Positions 7,512 to 17,877 of a stretch of DNA of 64,000 bases are shown here, piece by piece. Origin of the DNA: Bog-756 sp963701325 (GTDB lineage: Bacteria > Actinomycetota > Acidimicrobiia > Acidimicrobiales > RAAP-2); NCBI GenBank assembly GCA_963701325.1, contig OY969604.1, positions 2,666,001 to 2,730,000 of the forward strand, given 5' to 3'. Position 1 is the stretch's first letter. The number at the start of each line of letters is the position of its first letter. The position numbers were made by a program, and so were the translations under genes. The notes below the pieces were generated by a model. The model saw nothing but the letters and a program-made list of their open reading frames with translations. It was not told the DNA's origin and did no database searches.

Positions 7512-9226
7512 GCGGACCCCCGCCGCCACCGGGTGTCCTCGACGTCCTGGTGCTCGGGAGCGGGGTCGCCGGCTTGTCCGCAGCGGTGCGCCTGGCCGCG
7601 CCGATGGGCGGGTCCGGTGGGGGCACCGGGGCGAGGGCCGGAGGGCTCCGGGTCGGCGTCCTGACGAAGGCCGAGCTCTCCCAGTCGACCACCCGGTGGG
7701 CCCAGGGAGGGGTGGCCGCGGTGCTCGGCGGTGACGAGGACTCGACCGATCTGCACCTCGCGGACACCCTCGCTGCCGGAGCGGGGCTCTGCGACACCGA
7801 GGCGGTGCGGGTCCTGGTCGACGAGGGCCCGTCGCGGGTGCACGAGCTCGTGGCGATGGGCGCGGTCTTCGACCGCCAGCCCGGTGGCGGCCTCGCGCTG
7901 GCCCGCGAGGGAGGCCATTCGACCGCCCGCGTCGTCCATGCAGGGGGTGCGGCGACTGGTGCCGAGGTCGAGCGCGCCCTGGTCGATGCCACACGCGCCT
8001 CGGTGGCGGCGGTGCTCGAGGAGTGGTTCGCCCTGGACCTGCTCATCGAGGACGGCAGGTGCCAGGGGGTGCGCGCCCTCGGGGCCGACGGGCAGCTCAT
8101 CGAGGTCCGGGCCTCACACACCGTGCTCGCGACCGGCGGGGCGGGCCAGCTCTTCGCGGTGACCACCAACCCGGCCGGAGCCACCGGCGACGGGCTGGCC
8201 ATGGCCCTCCGGGCAGGCGTCCCCGTTGCGGACGTCGAGTTCATGCAGTTCCACCCCACCGCGCTCCATCACCCGGCGATGCCCCGCCCGCTGCTCTCCG
8301 AGGCGCTCCGTGGGCACGGGGCCCTGCTGCGGGACGCCCGCGGCGAGCGCTTCGTCGACGAGCTCGCCCCGAGGGACGTGGTCAGCCGCGCGATGGCCGA
8401 GCGCATGCGCGCCCAGGGGGTCGAGAACCTCTGGTTGGACGCCACCGCGCTGGCCTCCTTCGATTCGCGCTTCCCGACCATTGCCGCATCGTTGGCCGCC
8501 ATCGGGCTCGACCCGGCGACCGACTGGCTGCCCATCGCGCCGGCAGCCCACTACCTCTCGGGCGGCGTCCTGACCGACCTCTGGGGGGCGACGGCGCTGC
8601 CCGGCCTCTGGGCGGCAGGAGAGGTCGCCTGCACCGGCGTGCACGGTGCGAACCGGCTCGCCTCGAACTCGCTGCTCGAGGGCATGGTCTTCGGCGCCCG
8701 CCTGGCCGAATCGATCCTCGCCGGGCGCGACAGCCCGACGGCGACCGGCGTGCTCGCCCCGGTGCTCACCGGCCGGGTCGAGTCGGCCCCGGCGCCCTGG
8801 GTGGAGGCCGCTCCGCAGGGATCGCCGTCCGCGCCCGCGACGGGGGATGACGGCGCGTCCTGGTCCGACGTGGCCAAGACCCGCGACCGCCTCCAGCGGG
8901 CGATGACAGACGGTGTCGGGGTGGTGCGCAGTGCCGACTCGTTGGCCCGGGTCAGTTCGCTGGTCGAGGAGCTGTCCCGGGCGGTCGGGGACGGGATCCC
9001 GACCGACCGCGCCAGCGGTGAGCTGGCCAACCTGGTCACCGGAGCGGGAAGCGTTCTCGACTCGGCGACCCGCCGCCGCGAGAGCCGCGGAGCGCACGCC
9101 CGGAGCGACTACCCGGCGCTGTCCGACGCGTGGCGCTGTCGCGTCGTGCGCACCGCGGACGACACCGTCCTGGCCCGGACCTCGCCGACCCCGTCCGCGC
9201 CGCCGACCGACCGGGGACGGCAGTGA
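7508..9226 (+). CDS. nadB: L-aspartate oxidase
   Basis: FAD enzyme that oxidises aspartate to iminoaspartate for de novo NAD synthesis. The FAD-binding GSGVAGLSAA lies near residue 17. Family blocks include STTRWAQGGVAA, HTVLATGGAGQL, EFMQFHPTAL and GVHGANRLASNSLLEG. GTG at 7508 overlaps the panC stop (GTGA). A Gly-rich insertion (near residues 33-48) between the first beta-alpha unit and the next strand is unusual. It is 572 residues long. Confidence 0.95.
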   Translation: MSGPPPPPGVLDVLVLGSGVAGLSAAVRLAAPMGGSGGGTGARAGGLRVGVLTKAELSQSTTRWAQGGVAAVLGGDEDSTDLHLADTLAAGAGLCDTEAVRVLVDEGPSRVHELVAMGAVFDRQPGGGLALAREGGHSTARVVHAGGAATGAEVERALVDATRASVAAVLEEWFALDLLIEDGRCQGVRALGADGQLIEVRASHTVLATGGAGQLFAVTTNPAGATGDGLAMALRAGVPVADVEFMQFHPTALHHPAMPRPLLSEALRGHGALLRDARGERFVDELAPRDVVSRAMAERMRAQGVENLWLDATALASFDSRFPTIAASLAAIGLDPATDWLPIAPAAHYLSGGVLTDLWGATALPGLWAAGEVACTGVHGANRLASNSLLEGMVFGARLAESILAGRDSPTATGVLAPVLTGRVESAPAPWVEAAPQGSPSAPATGDDGASWSDVAKTRDRLQRAMTDGVGVVRSADSLARVSSLVEELSRAVGDGIPTDRASGELANLVTGAGSVLDSATRRRESRGAHARSDYPALSDAWRCRVVRTADDTVLARTSPTPSAPPTDRGRQ

Positions 9227-10110
9227 CCGGTGCCCAGGAGGGTGACGAGCGGGAACCGGAATGCGATCCCCCCCGTGCGGCGGTGGTCGAGGCCGTGGCA
9301 CGGGCAATTGCCGAGGACGTCCTGCCGCTCGGGGACCTGAGCGCGGCGCTGCTCGCCCCGGGCAGCCGAGCGCTCGTCGACATCGTGTGCAGGGATCGCG
9401 GCGTGCTGGCCGGGCGTGCCTGCGTCGTCGAGACCTTCACCCAGATCGACCCGGCGGTGGACATCCGATGGGAGCGGACCGACGGGGCATCTGTCGGCCC
9501 CGGAGACGTGGTGGCCACCATCGAGGGGCCGTTGCGCTCGATCGTCACCGCCGAGCGGACCGCGCTCAACTTCCTCGGACACCTGTCGGGTGTGGCAACC
9601 ATCACCCGAGCGTTCGTGGACGCGGTGCGGGGTGCCAATCCGGCGACACGAGTGCTCGACACCCGCAAGACGACGCCGGGCCTGCGGGCCCTCGAGAAGG
9701 CGGCCGTACGGGCGGGCGGTGGCCACAACCACCGCGGCAACCTGTCGGAAGGCGTGCTCATCAAGGACAACCACCTCGGGGGCGTGTCGATCGGCGAAGC
9801 CGTCACCCGGGCGCGCCGCCTCTGGCCCGGGCGCATGGTGGAGGTCGAGTGCGACGGGCTCGAGCAGGTCAAGGAAGCGGTCGCCGCAGGAGCCAGCGTG
9901 GTGATGCTCGACAACATGCCCCCCGCCGAAGTGGCAACGGCGGTCGACCTCGTGCGGGCCAGCGGTTCGGACCTCCTGGTCGAGGCGTCGGGCGGCGTCA
10001 CCCTCGCCAACGCTCCCGGGTTCGCCTCGGCCGGAGTCGACCTGGTCTCCGCCGGGAGCCTCACCCACTCCGCGCCCGTGCTCGATCTCGCCTTCGACCT
10101 TCGGTCCTGA
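9223..10110 (+). CDS. nadC: Nicotinate-nucleotide pyrophosphorylase (quinolinate phosphoribosyltransferase)
   Basis: Converts quinolinate and PRPP to nicotinate mononucleotide. Diagnostic blocks are ERTALNFLGHLSGVAT, LDTRKTTPGLR, HNHRGNLSEGVLIKDNH and VEASGGVTLANAP. The 295-residue length is typical. GTG at 9223 overlaps the nadB stop (GTGA). nadA is not in the window, so quinolinate synthase must be encoded elsewhere. Confidence 0.95.
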   Translation: MTGAQEGDEREPECDPPRAAVVEAVARAIAEDVLPLGDLSAALLAPGSRALVDIVCRDRGVLAGRACVVETFTQIDPAVDIRWERTDGASVGPGDVVATIEGPLRSIVTAERTALNFLGHLSGVATITRAFVDAVRGANPATRVLDTRKTTPGLRALEKAAVRAGGGHNHRGNLSEGVLIKDNHLGGVSIGEAVTRARRLWPGRMVEVECDGLEQVKEAVAAGASVVMLDNMPPAEVATAVDLVRASGSDLLVEASGGVTLANAPGFASAGVDLVSAGSLTHSAPVLDLAFDLRS

Positions 10111-10142
10111 CTCCCGCTCTCCCCCGGCCCGAAAGGACGCCC

Positions 10143-10967
10143 GTGCTACTCGCCATCGACGTGGGGAACACCGACACCGTGGTCGGGCTGTTCGCCGACG
10201 ATCCGAGCGCTCCTCTCGACGAGTCGGTGCCGAGGGACGGCACCGAGCCCACCGGGCTCGCCCACCACTGGAGGCTCTCCACGGTCGACGTGCGCACCGC
10301 GGACGAGCACGCGCTCCTGCTCACCCAGCTGCTCGGTCTCAACGGCCTCGACCTCGCCCAGACCGTCACCGGCATTGCCGTGACCTCTTCGGTCCCGCTG
10401 GTGACCGCCAACCTCCGCCAGATGGTGGCTCGCTGGTTCGACGTCCCCTCGGTGGTCCTCGAGCCCGGGGTCAGGAGCGGGATGCCGATCCTCTACGACA
10501 ACCCGAAGGAGGTCGGGGCCGACCGCATCGCCAACGCGGTGGGGGCCTACGACCTGTTCGGCGGGCCATGCGTGGTGGTCGACCTGGGTACGGCCACCAC
10601 CTTCGACGCGATCTCCGCCGCCGGCGAGTACCTGGGCGGGGCGATCACTCCTGGAGTCGCGATCAGCCTGGACGCCCTGTTCGCCCATGCCGCCGCGCTC
10701 CGACGGGTCGAGCTCATCGAACCCCGCAGCGTCATCGGCAAATCGACCGTGGAGTCGATCCAGTCGGGGGCCATCTACGGGTTCGGGGCCCAGGTCGACG
10801 GGCTGTGCCGCCGCTTCGCAGGGGTGCTCGGCGAGTGCACGGTCGTCGCCACCGGCGGCCTCTCCGAGCTCATCGCTCCCTATTCGGAGGAGATCGAGTA
10901 CGTCGAGCCGTGGCTCACCCTCCACGGCCTACGGATCATCTTCGAACGGAACGTCGCCGCGGCCTGA
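10143..10967 (+). CDS. coaX: Type III pantothenate kinase
   Basis: First committed step of CoA synthesis. The ASKHA-fold phosphate loop LLAIDVGNTDTVVGLF is at the N-terminus, followed by GADRIANAVGAY and the VVDLGTATTFDAIS block. GTG at 10143 has GAAAGGAC upstream at good spacing. At 274 residues it is full length. It closes the long operon that starts at 92; a GC-rich double hairpin follows. Confidence 0.95.
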   Translation: MLLAIDVGNTDTVVGLFADDPSAPLDESVPRDGTEPTGLAHHWRLSTVDVRTADEHALLLTQLLGLNGLDLAQTVTGIAVTSSVPLVTANLRQMVARWFDVPSVVLEPGVRSGMPILYDNPKEVGADRIANAVGAYDLFGGPCVVVDLGTATTFDAISAAGEYLGGAITPGVAISLDALFAHAAALRRVELIEPRSVIGKSTVESIQSGAIYGFGAQVDGLCRRFAGVLGECTVVATGGLSELIAPYSEEIEYVEPWLTLHGLRIIFERNVAAA

Positions 10968-10978
10968 CGGAGGAGGCG

Positions 10979-11006
10979 CTCCGGCGGGAGTGCCGGAGGA
11001 CCGGCA
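10979..11006. terminator. GC-rich alternative hairpins between convergent genes
   Basis: CTCCGGC (10979-10985) can pair with GCCGGAG (10992-10998) around a 6-nt loop. Alternatively, TGCCGG (10991-10996) pairs with CCGGCA (11001-11006). The structure lies in the 42-nt gap between the coaX stop and the stop of the opposing TetR gene. This position suits a bidirectional terminator, although no U-tract is present. Confidence 0.4.
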
Positions 11007-11009
11007 CGC

Positions 11010-11720
11010 TCAGGAACCGAGGAGCACGGTGAGGGCCTCGACCAGGAGGGGCATGGCCTTCTGCGGGTCGAGGCCCGGCGCACCGGCGAGGAGCTGGTAC
11101 GACTCGAAGCCGGTCAGCAGGTCGGCAGCGGTGAGCACCGCCTCGGCCCGGGTGGCGTCCATCGCCTCCAGCTCGTTGGTGAACAGGGTGCGGATCTGGC
11201 CGCGGAGGAACGCCCGTGTTCCGGCGAGGGCCTCGGCCATCCTCGGGTGGAACGGGGCTCGCAGCCGGGATGCCAGGGCTGCATTGCCGATCTCGCCGAA
11301 GAGGCGGAACCGCTGTTCCACCAGGGCCCGGACCCGCTCGTCGAAGTCGGCGTCAGCGCCGACCTCGAGCACGACCAGCGGCAGCGCCCGGATCTGTTGG
11401 CGGAGTGCCGCTTCACCGGCCAGGTCGTCGGTGTCCTCGAAGTACCGGAAGAGAGAGCGGGGGGAGAGCCCGGCCCGTTCCGCGATCAGGTCGGTTCCGG
11501 GGCGGAGGTTGCCCTCGCGGTAGAGATCGAGCAGGGCGTCGACCACCGCCTCGCGGTTGAGCGCCCGGCGCAGACGGCGGCCGTCGGTCTCGGCCGGGAC
11601 CTCGGACTCCACGTCCGCCGCCGGCACGCCCGGAGCAGCTCCGGTGGCCGGTACACCGGGTGGGGCGCTCTGATGGGGTTCGGCTCCGTCCGCGTCGTGA
11701 TTCGTCTTGGCTCGGGGCAT
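11010..11720 (-). CDS. TetR family transcriptional regulator
   Basis: A 236-residue regulator. The helix-turn-helix is near residues 72-95 (TDLIAERAGLSPRSLFRYFED) and is followed by an all-helical ligand domain. A 45-residue Pro/Ala-rich N-terminal extension precedes the DNA-binding domain. It is divergent from the DinB gene at 11805 across an 84-nt gap, so it may control that gene as well as itself. The ligand is unknown. Confidence 0.88.
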   Translation of the reverse strand: MPRAKTNHDADGAEPHQSAPPGVPATGAAPGVPAADVESEVPAETDGRRLRRALNREAVVDALLDLYREGNLRPGTDLIAERAGLSPRSLFRYFEDTDDLAGEAALRQQIRALPLVVLEVGADADFDERVRALVEQRFRLFGEIGNAALASRLRAPFHPRMAEALAGTRAFLRGQIRTLFTNELEAMDATRAEAVLTAADLLTGFESYQLLAGAPGLDPQKAMPLLVEALTVLLGS

Positions 11721-11804
11721 TCGCAGACCAGTTCATCAGGTGGCAGGATCGGTGACAAGTGGGTGAGTGGCCCGGTCGCCGCGCGTCCGGGCGGAAGGAG
11801 CACC

Positions 11805-12404
11805 ATGCCTGAGCCGACCGGAACCGGAGCCGGGCCGCCAGACGGCCTGCTCCTCGACTCGCTGCGGCGACGCATGCGCGCCCTGTTCTCCCTCTACGAC
11901 GACGCCGTGGCCACCATGGACCTCGAGCAGGTCAACCACTTCGAGCGCGACGGCGTCTTGCCCATCGCGTTCAGCCTCTTCCACATCGTCAACATGGTCG
12001 ACGCGTCATTTCTCCTCATGACCGGGAACACGCCGGTCTGGGACGACGAGTGGGCCGCCCGGGTCCGCCCGGCCATCCCCGACCACGGCAAGGAACGGAG
12101 CGTCGCCGAGATGGTCCATCAGCGCATCGGCGATTACGAGCAGTTCAGGAGCTACATGCAGACCGTGTTCGCACGGGTGGAGGCGTGGCTGGCGTCCCTC
12201 GACCCCTCCGAGCTGACCCGGGTGGTCATCGCCCGTCCCTTCCCCGACCAGGTCGCGGGCACCTACAGCGCCAGGGTGGCCGGCCCGGAGGGGATCACCC
12301 TGCTCGACGCGACGGAGTGCTGGATCTACCAGCACGGACTGCGCCACATGGGTGAGATCGAACTGGCCCGTGGCCTGGTCGGCCTCGGAGGGATGACCTC
12401 CTGA
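11805..12404 (+). CDS. DinB superfamily four-helix protein
   Basis: A 199-residue protein with the DinB-like helical pattern and histidines in likely metal positions (SLFHIVNMVDA, YQHGLRHMGEIE). DinB proteins are four-helix bundles that bind a divalent metal and often act as thiol transferases (bacillithiol or mycothiol dependent) or have unknown roles. The ATG has a strong GGAAGGAG site 4 nt upstream. The substrate cannot be read from the sequence. Confidence 0.8.
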   Translation: MPEPTGTGAGPPDGLLLDSLRRRMRALFSLYDDAVATMDLEQVNHFERDGVLPIAFSLFHIVNMVDASFLLMTGNTPVWDDEWAARVRPAIPDHGKERSVAEMVHQRIGDYEQFRSYMQTVFARVEAWLASLDPSELTRVVIARPFPDQVAGTYSARVAGPEGITLLDATECWIYQHGLRHMGEIELARGLVGLGGMTS

Positions 12405-12554
12405 CCGGGCGCAGTCCCGACCCCCGAGCACGATCTGGGCGACCCCAGGTCGACCATCACACTCTCCTAACATCTTTCTCATGAATCGCACACCCGGATA
12501 GGCGATAACAGAGGTTGTCGGTGCCCGAGGTGCCGACGCCGTCTGGAGGGGCGT

Positions 12555-13043
12555 GTGACCATCGTGAGCATGAGGAAGCTGATCGGGGCAGCTGCGACGG
12601 TGCTGGTGGCGGCCGCAATCGTGGGCTCGCTGTCCCTCGCAGGCGGGATCACCGGCGCGGCGACGCCGCCGACCCACTCCCACGCCAAGACCCACGCGCG
12701 CAAGCACAGGCACCACCACTTCTCGATCGCCTCGTTCAATTGCTCCCACGCGGATCGGGCGCTGGCGCGCATCCAGAAGGCCCAGACCCACATCGCGGCC
12801 GGGCTGCCGAAACTGACCCACCGCGAGCAGGTCGCGACCCAAAAAGGGAAGACCGTCCGGGCCAACAGGATCGAGAAGCGGATCACGCGCCGGGAGAGCC
12901 CCACGTTCAAGACCTTCCTGGCCACGGCCGCTTCGGCGATCGAGGGCAAATGCCACGTGTCGGCGCCCTCGGTCACCGCCCCCCCGGTCACGGCCCCCCA
13001 TGTCACCGTGCCCGCGGCACACCCGGGAACCACCCAGACCTGA
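12555..13043 (+). CDS. Secreted helical protein with one cysteine pair (paralogue 1)
   Basis: A 162-residue hypothetical. A Sec signal peptide spans about residues 1-35 (basic start, long Ala/Val/Leu core, probable cleavage near GAATPP). The mature part is His/Lys/Arg-rich at first, then a Cys, about 60 residues predicted helical, and a second Cys (FNCSHADRAL ... GKCHV). The tail is Pro/Thr/Val-rich. GTG at 12555 has a TGGAGG site; ATG at 12570 is an alternative. It shares its Cys-helix-helix-Cys plan with the next gene, so they look like tandem paralogues. Function unknown. Confidence 0.7.
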   Translation: MTIVSMRKLIGAAATVLVAAAIVGSLSLAGGITGAATPPTHSHAKTHARKHRHHHFSIASFNCSHADRALARIQKAQTHIAAGLPKLTHREQVATQKGKTVRANRIEKRITRRESPTFKTFLATAASAIEGKCHVSAPSVTAPPVTAPHVTVPAAHPGTTQT

Positions 13044-13102
13044 CCCTGTTCGCGCGTCCTCGGTTCGCACCCGGGGGCGTCCATGACTCGGCAAGGAGGA
13101 CC

Positions 13103-13864
13103 ATGAGACTGCGCAGCCTCTCCGTTCTGACCCGCACGCTGCTCCTGACCACGGTGGCCGTCGGCACGCTGACCCCGGCGTCCCTGGCGGTGGCCGGGGC
13201 GGTGACCCCGTCGTCGGCCAAGACCTCCCATCGAGGCAACCCGGTCACCGATGCCGAGGCGTTCTTCACCTGCGCGGAGGACCAGCACCGCTTCGACCGG
13301 ATCCAACGCATCAAACACAGCGTCGGCCAGGAGCTGGCCTCCATACAGGCGTCCGAGAACCAGGCCGGCAAGGCCAACAAGCCGGCCCTCGTCGCGCACC
13401 TGAAGGTCGACATGACCCAGCGGCAGCACTACGAGACCTACATCCTCAGGTACTGGCACTCGACCTACGACAAGAAGAAGAAGTACGAGATCTACATCCT
13501 CGAGCTGCACAAGAAGAGCGCCACGATCTCGAAGGGAGAGGCCCGCCTCAAGGCCTGCAAGCTCAGCAAGCTCACGTTCCCTCCGTCGAAGCCCACGCCT
13601 GCCAAGCCCAAGCCGCCGGCGGGCGCCCCGAGCAAGACCCCGAAGGCTGCGCCGAAGAGCTCCACCACCACGACAGCGCCGAAGGGCTCGACCACCACGA
13701 CGCCGCCGGCCAAATCGGCGACGACGACGACGCCGCCGGCGAGCACGAGCACCAGCACCACCGCACCGCCGGCGAGCACGACGACCACGACCGGCCCGGC
13801 AGCGAATACCGACACCCCGTCGAGCTCGAGCACCACGACCACGCCGGCAACCACGACGACCTGA
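13103..13864 (+). CDS. Secreted helical protein with Thr-rich C-terminal tail (paralogue 2)
   Basis: A 253-residue hypothetical with a signal peptide over about residues 1-32 and AAGGAGG directly upstream of the ATG. The core runs from a Cys (FFTCAEDQHRFDRIQ) through charged helices rich in Lys and Tyr to a second Cys (RLKACKLSK). About 90 residues of Lys/Pro and then Thr/Ser/Pro low complexity follow. The helix after the first Cys resembles that of the upstream gene. The tail looks like a cell-wall spacer. I do not recognise the family. Confidence 0.7.
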   Translation: MRLRSLSVLTRTLLLTTVAVGTLTPASLAVAGAVTPSSAKTSHRGNPVTDAEAFFTCAEDQHRFDRIQRIKHSVGQELASIQASENQAGKANKPALVAHLKVDMTQRQHYETYILRYWHSTYDKKKKYEIYILELHKKSATISKGEARLKACKLSKLTFPPSKPTPAKPKPPAGAPSKTPKAAPKSSTTTTAPKGSTTTTPPAKSATTTTPPASTSTSTTAPPASTTTTTGPAANTDTPSSSSTTTTPATTTT

Positions 13865-13970
13865 CCGGGCTGCCGATTGGCCCCCGGCGAGCTCTCCGGT
13901 CGGTCTCCGGCGAGCTCTAGAGGGCCGCAGGACCTGACCGGGCTCCGGTTGGTGTCCGGCGAGCGCTAGA
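13861..13970. repeat. Imperfect direct repeats between convergent genes
   Basis: About 35 bp beginning CTGACCGGGCT at 13861 recur at 13934 with several mismatches. The sub-motif TCCGGCGAGCKCTAGA occurs at about 13907 and again at about 13955, with a further partial copy at about 13885. The repeats span the ends of two converging genes. They could be a small duplication; no hairpin or encoded product is evident. Confidence 0.55.
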
Positions 13971-14943
13971 AGGTGGGCAGGCCGTCGACCAGCGAGTGGG
14001 CGAGGTTGGCGAAGCCCTCGGCGAGTGCCGCTGACGGGCCCGTGTGGGCTGCCTCGGCGGCCAGATCGGCGTACCCGTGGGCGGTGACCACCGACCGTTC
14101 GATGGCGCCCGATTCGGCCACGATGGCCCGGGCCTTGTCCCGCTCTGGTTGCCCGAGCGGTTGGCCCAACAGGGGGCTCAGCTCCCGTCCGACCGCCGGA
14201 TCGGTGAGTGCGAGCAGCACCGGGAGGGTGTAGATGCCCTCGGCCAGGTCCTGACCTGCCGGCTTGCCGAGCTCGGCGTCGGTGCCGATGACGTCGAGGA
14301 TGTCGTCGCGCACCTGGAAGATCATGCCGAAGTAGCGACCGAACGCGGTGAAAGCGTCGACCTCGGCAGCGGGGAGGCCCCCTGTCAGCGCCCCGATCCG
14401 GCAGGAGGTGGCCATGAGTGACGCGGTCTTGCCAGCGATCGTCACCTCGTACTGGTGGCGGGAACGATCCGTCCGGAACGCGGCCTGTACCTCGTCGACC
14501 TGGCCCCGACACAGCTCGCCCAGGGTGGCGGCCAGGAGCGCCGCGATCTCGACCCCCAGCCCGGCGGCGATCTCGGCCGAGCGGGCCAGCAGGAAGTCTC
14601 CCGCCACGATGGCCACGAGATTGCCGAACCGCGAGTTCACGCTCTCCACGTTGCGCCGCATGGTCGCTTCGTCCATGACGTCGTCGTGGTAGAGGGATGC
14701 CAGGTGGACCAGCTCCACTGCCACCGCTCCGAGGAGGTCCTCCCGGGAGGCGGGCTGGGCACCCGAGGTCGCCGTCGCCAGGGCCAAGATCGGCCGGAGC
14801 CGCTTCCCACCTGCTGCCAGGAGGTGGGTGGTGACCTCGTCGAGGAACGGGTCTCCGGTCACCACGGACTCCACGAGCAGGGGCTCGAGTTCGGCCAGGG
14901 GCTCTTCGAGGGCGGGCAGGCCCAGCAGCTCGACGACGTTCAC
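13966..14943 (-). CDS. Polyprenyl diphosphate synthase (long-chain prenyltransferase)
   Basis: Makes a prenyl diphosphate chain by successive isopentenyl diphosphate additions, feeding menaquinone, undecaprenyl or carotenoid pathways. The first Asp-rich motif (HDDVMDEATMRR) and the second (RDDILDVIG) are both present, as is the GGKRLRP segment. At 325 residues with a GTG start it fits heptaprenyl/GrcC-type synthases. Chain length cannot be judged safely. It is divergent from clpC. Confidence 0.9.
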   Translation of the reverse strand: MNVVELLGLPALEEPLAELEPLLVESVVTGDPFLDEVTTHLLAAGGKRLRPILALATATSGAQPASREDLLGAVAVELVHLASLYHDDVMDEATMRRNVESVNSRFGNLVAIVAGDFLLARSAEIAAGLGVEIAALLAATLGELCRGQVDEVQAAFRTDRSRHQYEVTIAGKTASLMATSCRIGALTGGLPAAEVDAFTAFGRYFGMIFQVRDDILDVIGTDAELGKPAGQDLAEGIYTLPVLLALTDPAVGRELSPLLGQPLGQPERDKARAIVAESGAIERSVVTAHGYADLAAEAAHTGPSAALAEGFANLAHSLVDGLPTF

Positions 14944-15037
14944 TTCCTACAGACGATAGGCCAGGATGCCGAAGACAGAGACATGCCTGGGGGGAGACAC
15001 GTGCGAGTGCGAATGACACTTCCGCCTGTAGACTTCA

Positions 15038-15054
15038 GGTTCAGCGACTGAACC
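15038..15054. promoter_or_regulatory. Perfect inverted repeat upstream of clpC
   Basis: GGTTCAG-CGA-CTGAACC is a perfect 7-bp inverted repeat located 19 nt before the clpC start and just upstream of its GGAGG site. It could be an operator for a stress regulator or a small 5'-UTR hairpin. The sequence is not one I can match with confidence to a known actinobacterial heat-shock or ClgR box. Confidence 0.4.
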
Positions 15055-15072
15055 CTGTTTGGAGGCTGTGGG

Positions 15073-17628
<2,556 letters not shown>

Positions 17629-17673
17629 CCACCTAGGCCCGGCCGGCCGCCGGGTCCGATCTCCAGACCGAGC

Positions 17674-17703
17674 ACGATGCCCCGCCCACCGGCGGGGCAT
17701 CGT
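17674..17703 (+). terminator. Strong hairpin after clpC
   Basis: ACGATGCCCCGCC (17674-17686) pairs perfectly with GGCGGGGCATCGT (17691-17703) around a 4-nt CACC loop: a 13-bp GC-rich stem 46 nt after the clpC stop. There is no U-tract, as is common for actinobacterial terminators. It separates clpC from the secreted repeat protein gene. Confidence 0.75.
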
Positions 17704-17877
17704 CGCGGAGCGTCGGTCCACGCACACAGCGGGTATCCCTCGATCGCGGACCCGCTACGGGTAACTTTCGTTCGCCCTACCGGTTGTGGCATACCGACTG
17801 ACGAGATCGCGGATCGAGCGGTCACCTCCCGCAGGCGGCGGGGCCAAGTGGATCATCGACGGAGAGCGGAGGCATGC

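Noticed and set aside
13492..13854. Val-rich minus-strand frame opposite the Thr-rich tail
   Set aside because: It is simply the complement of ACC/ACG threonine codons.
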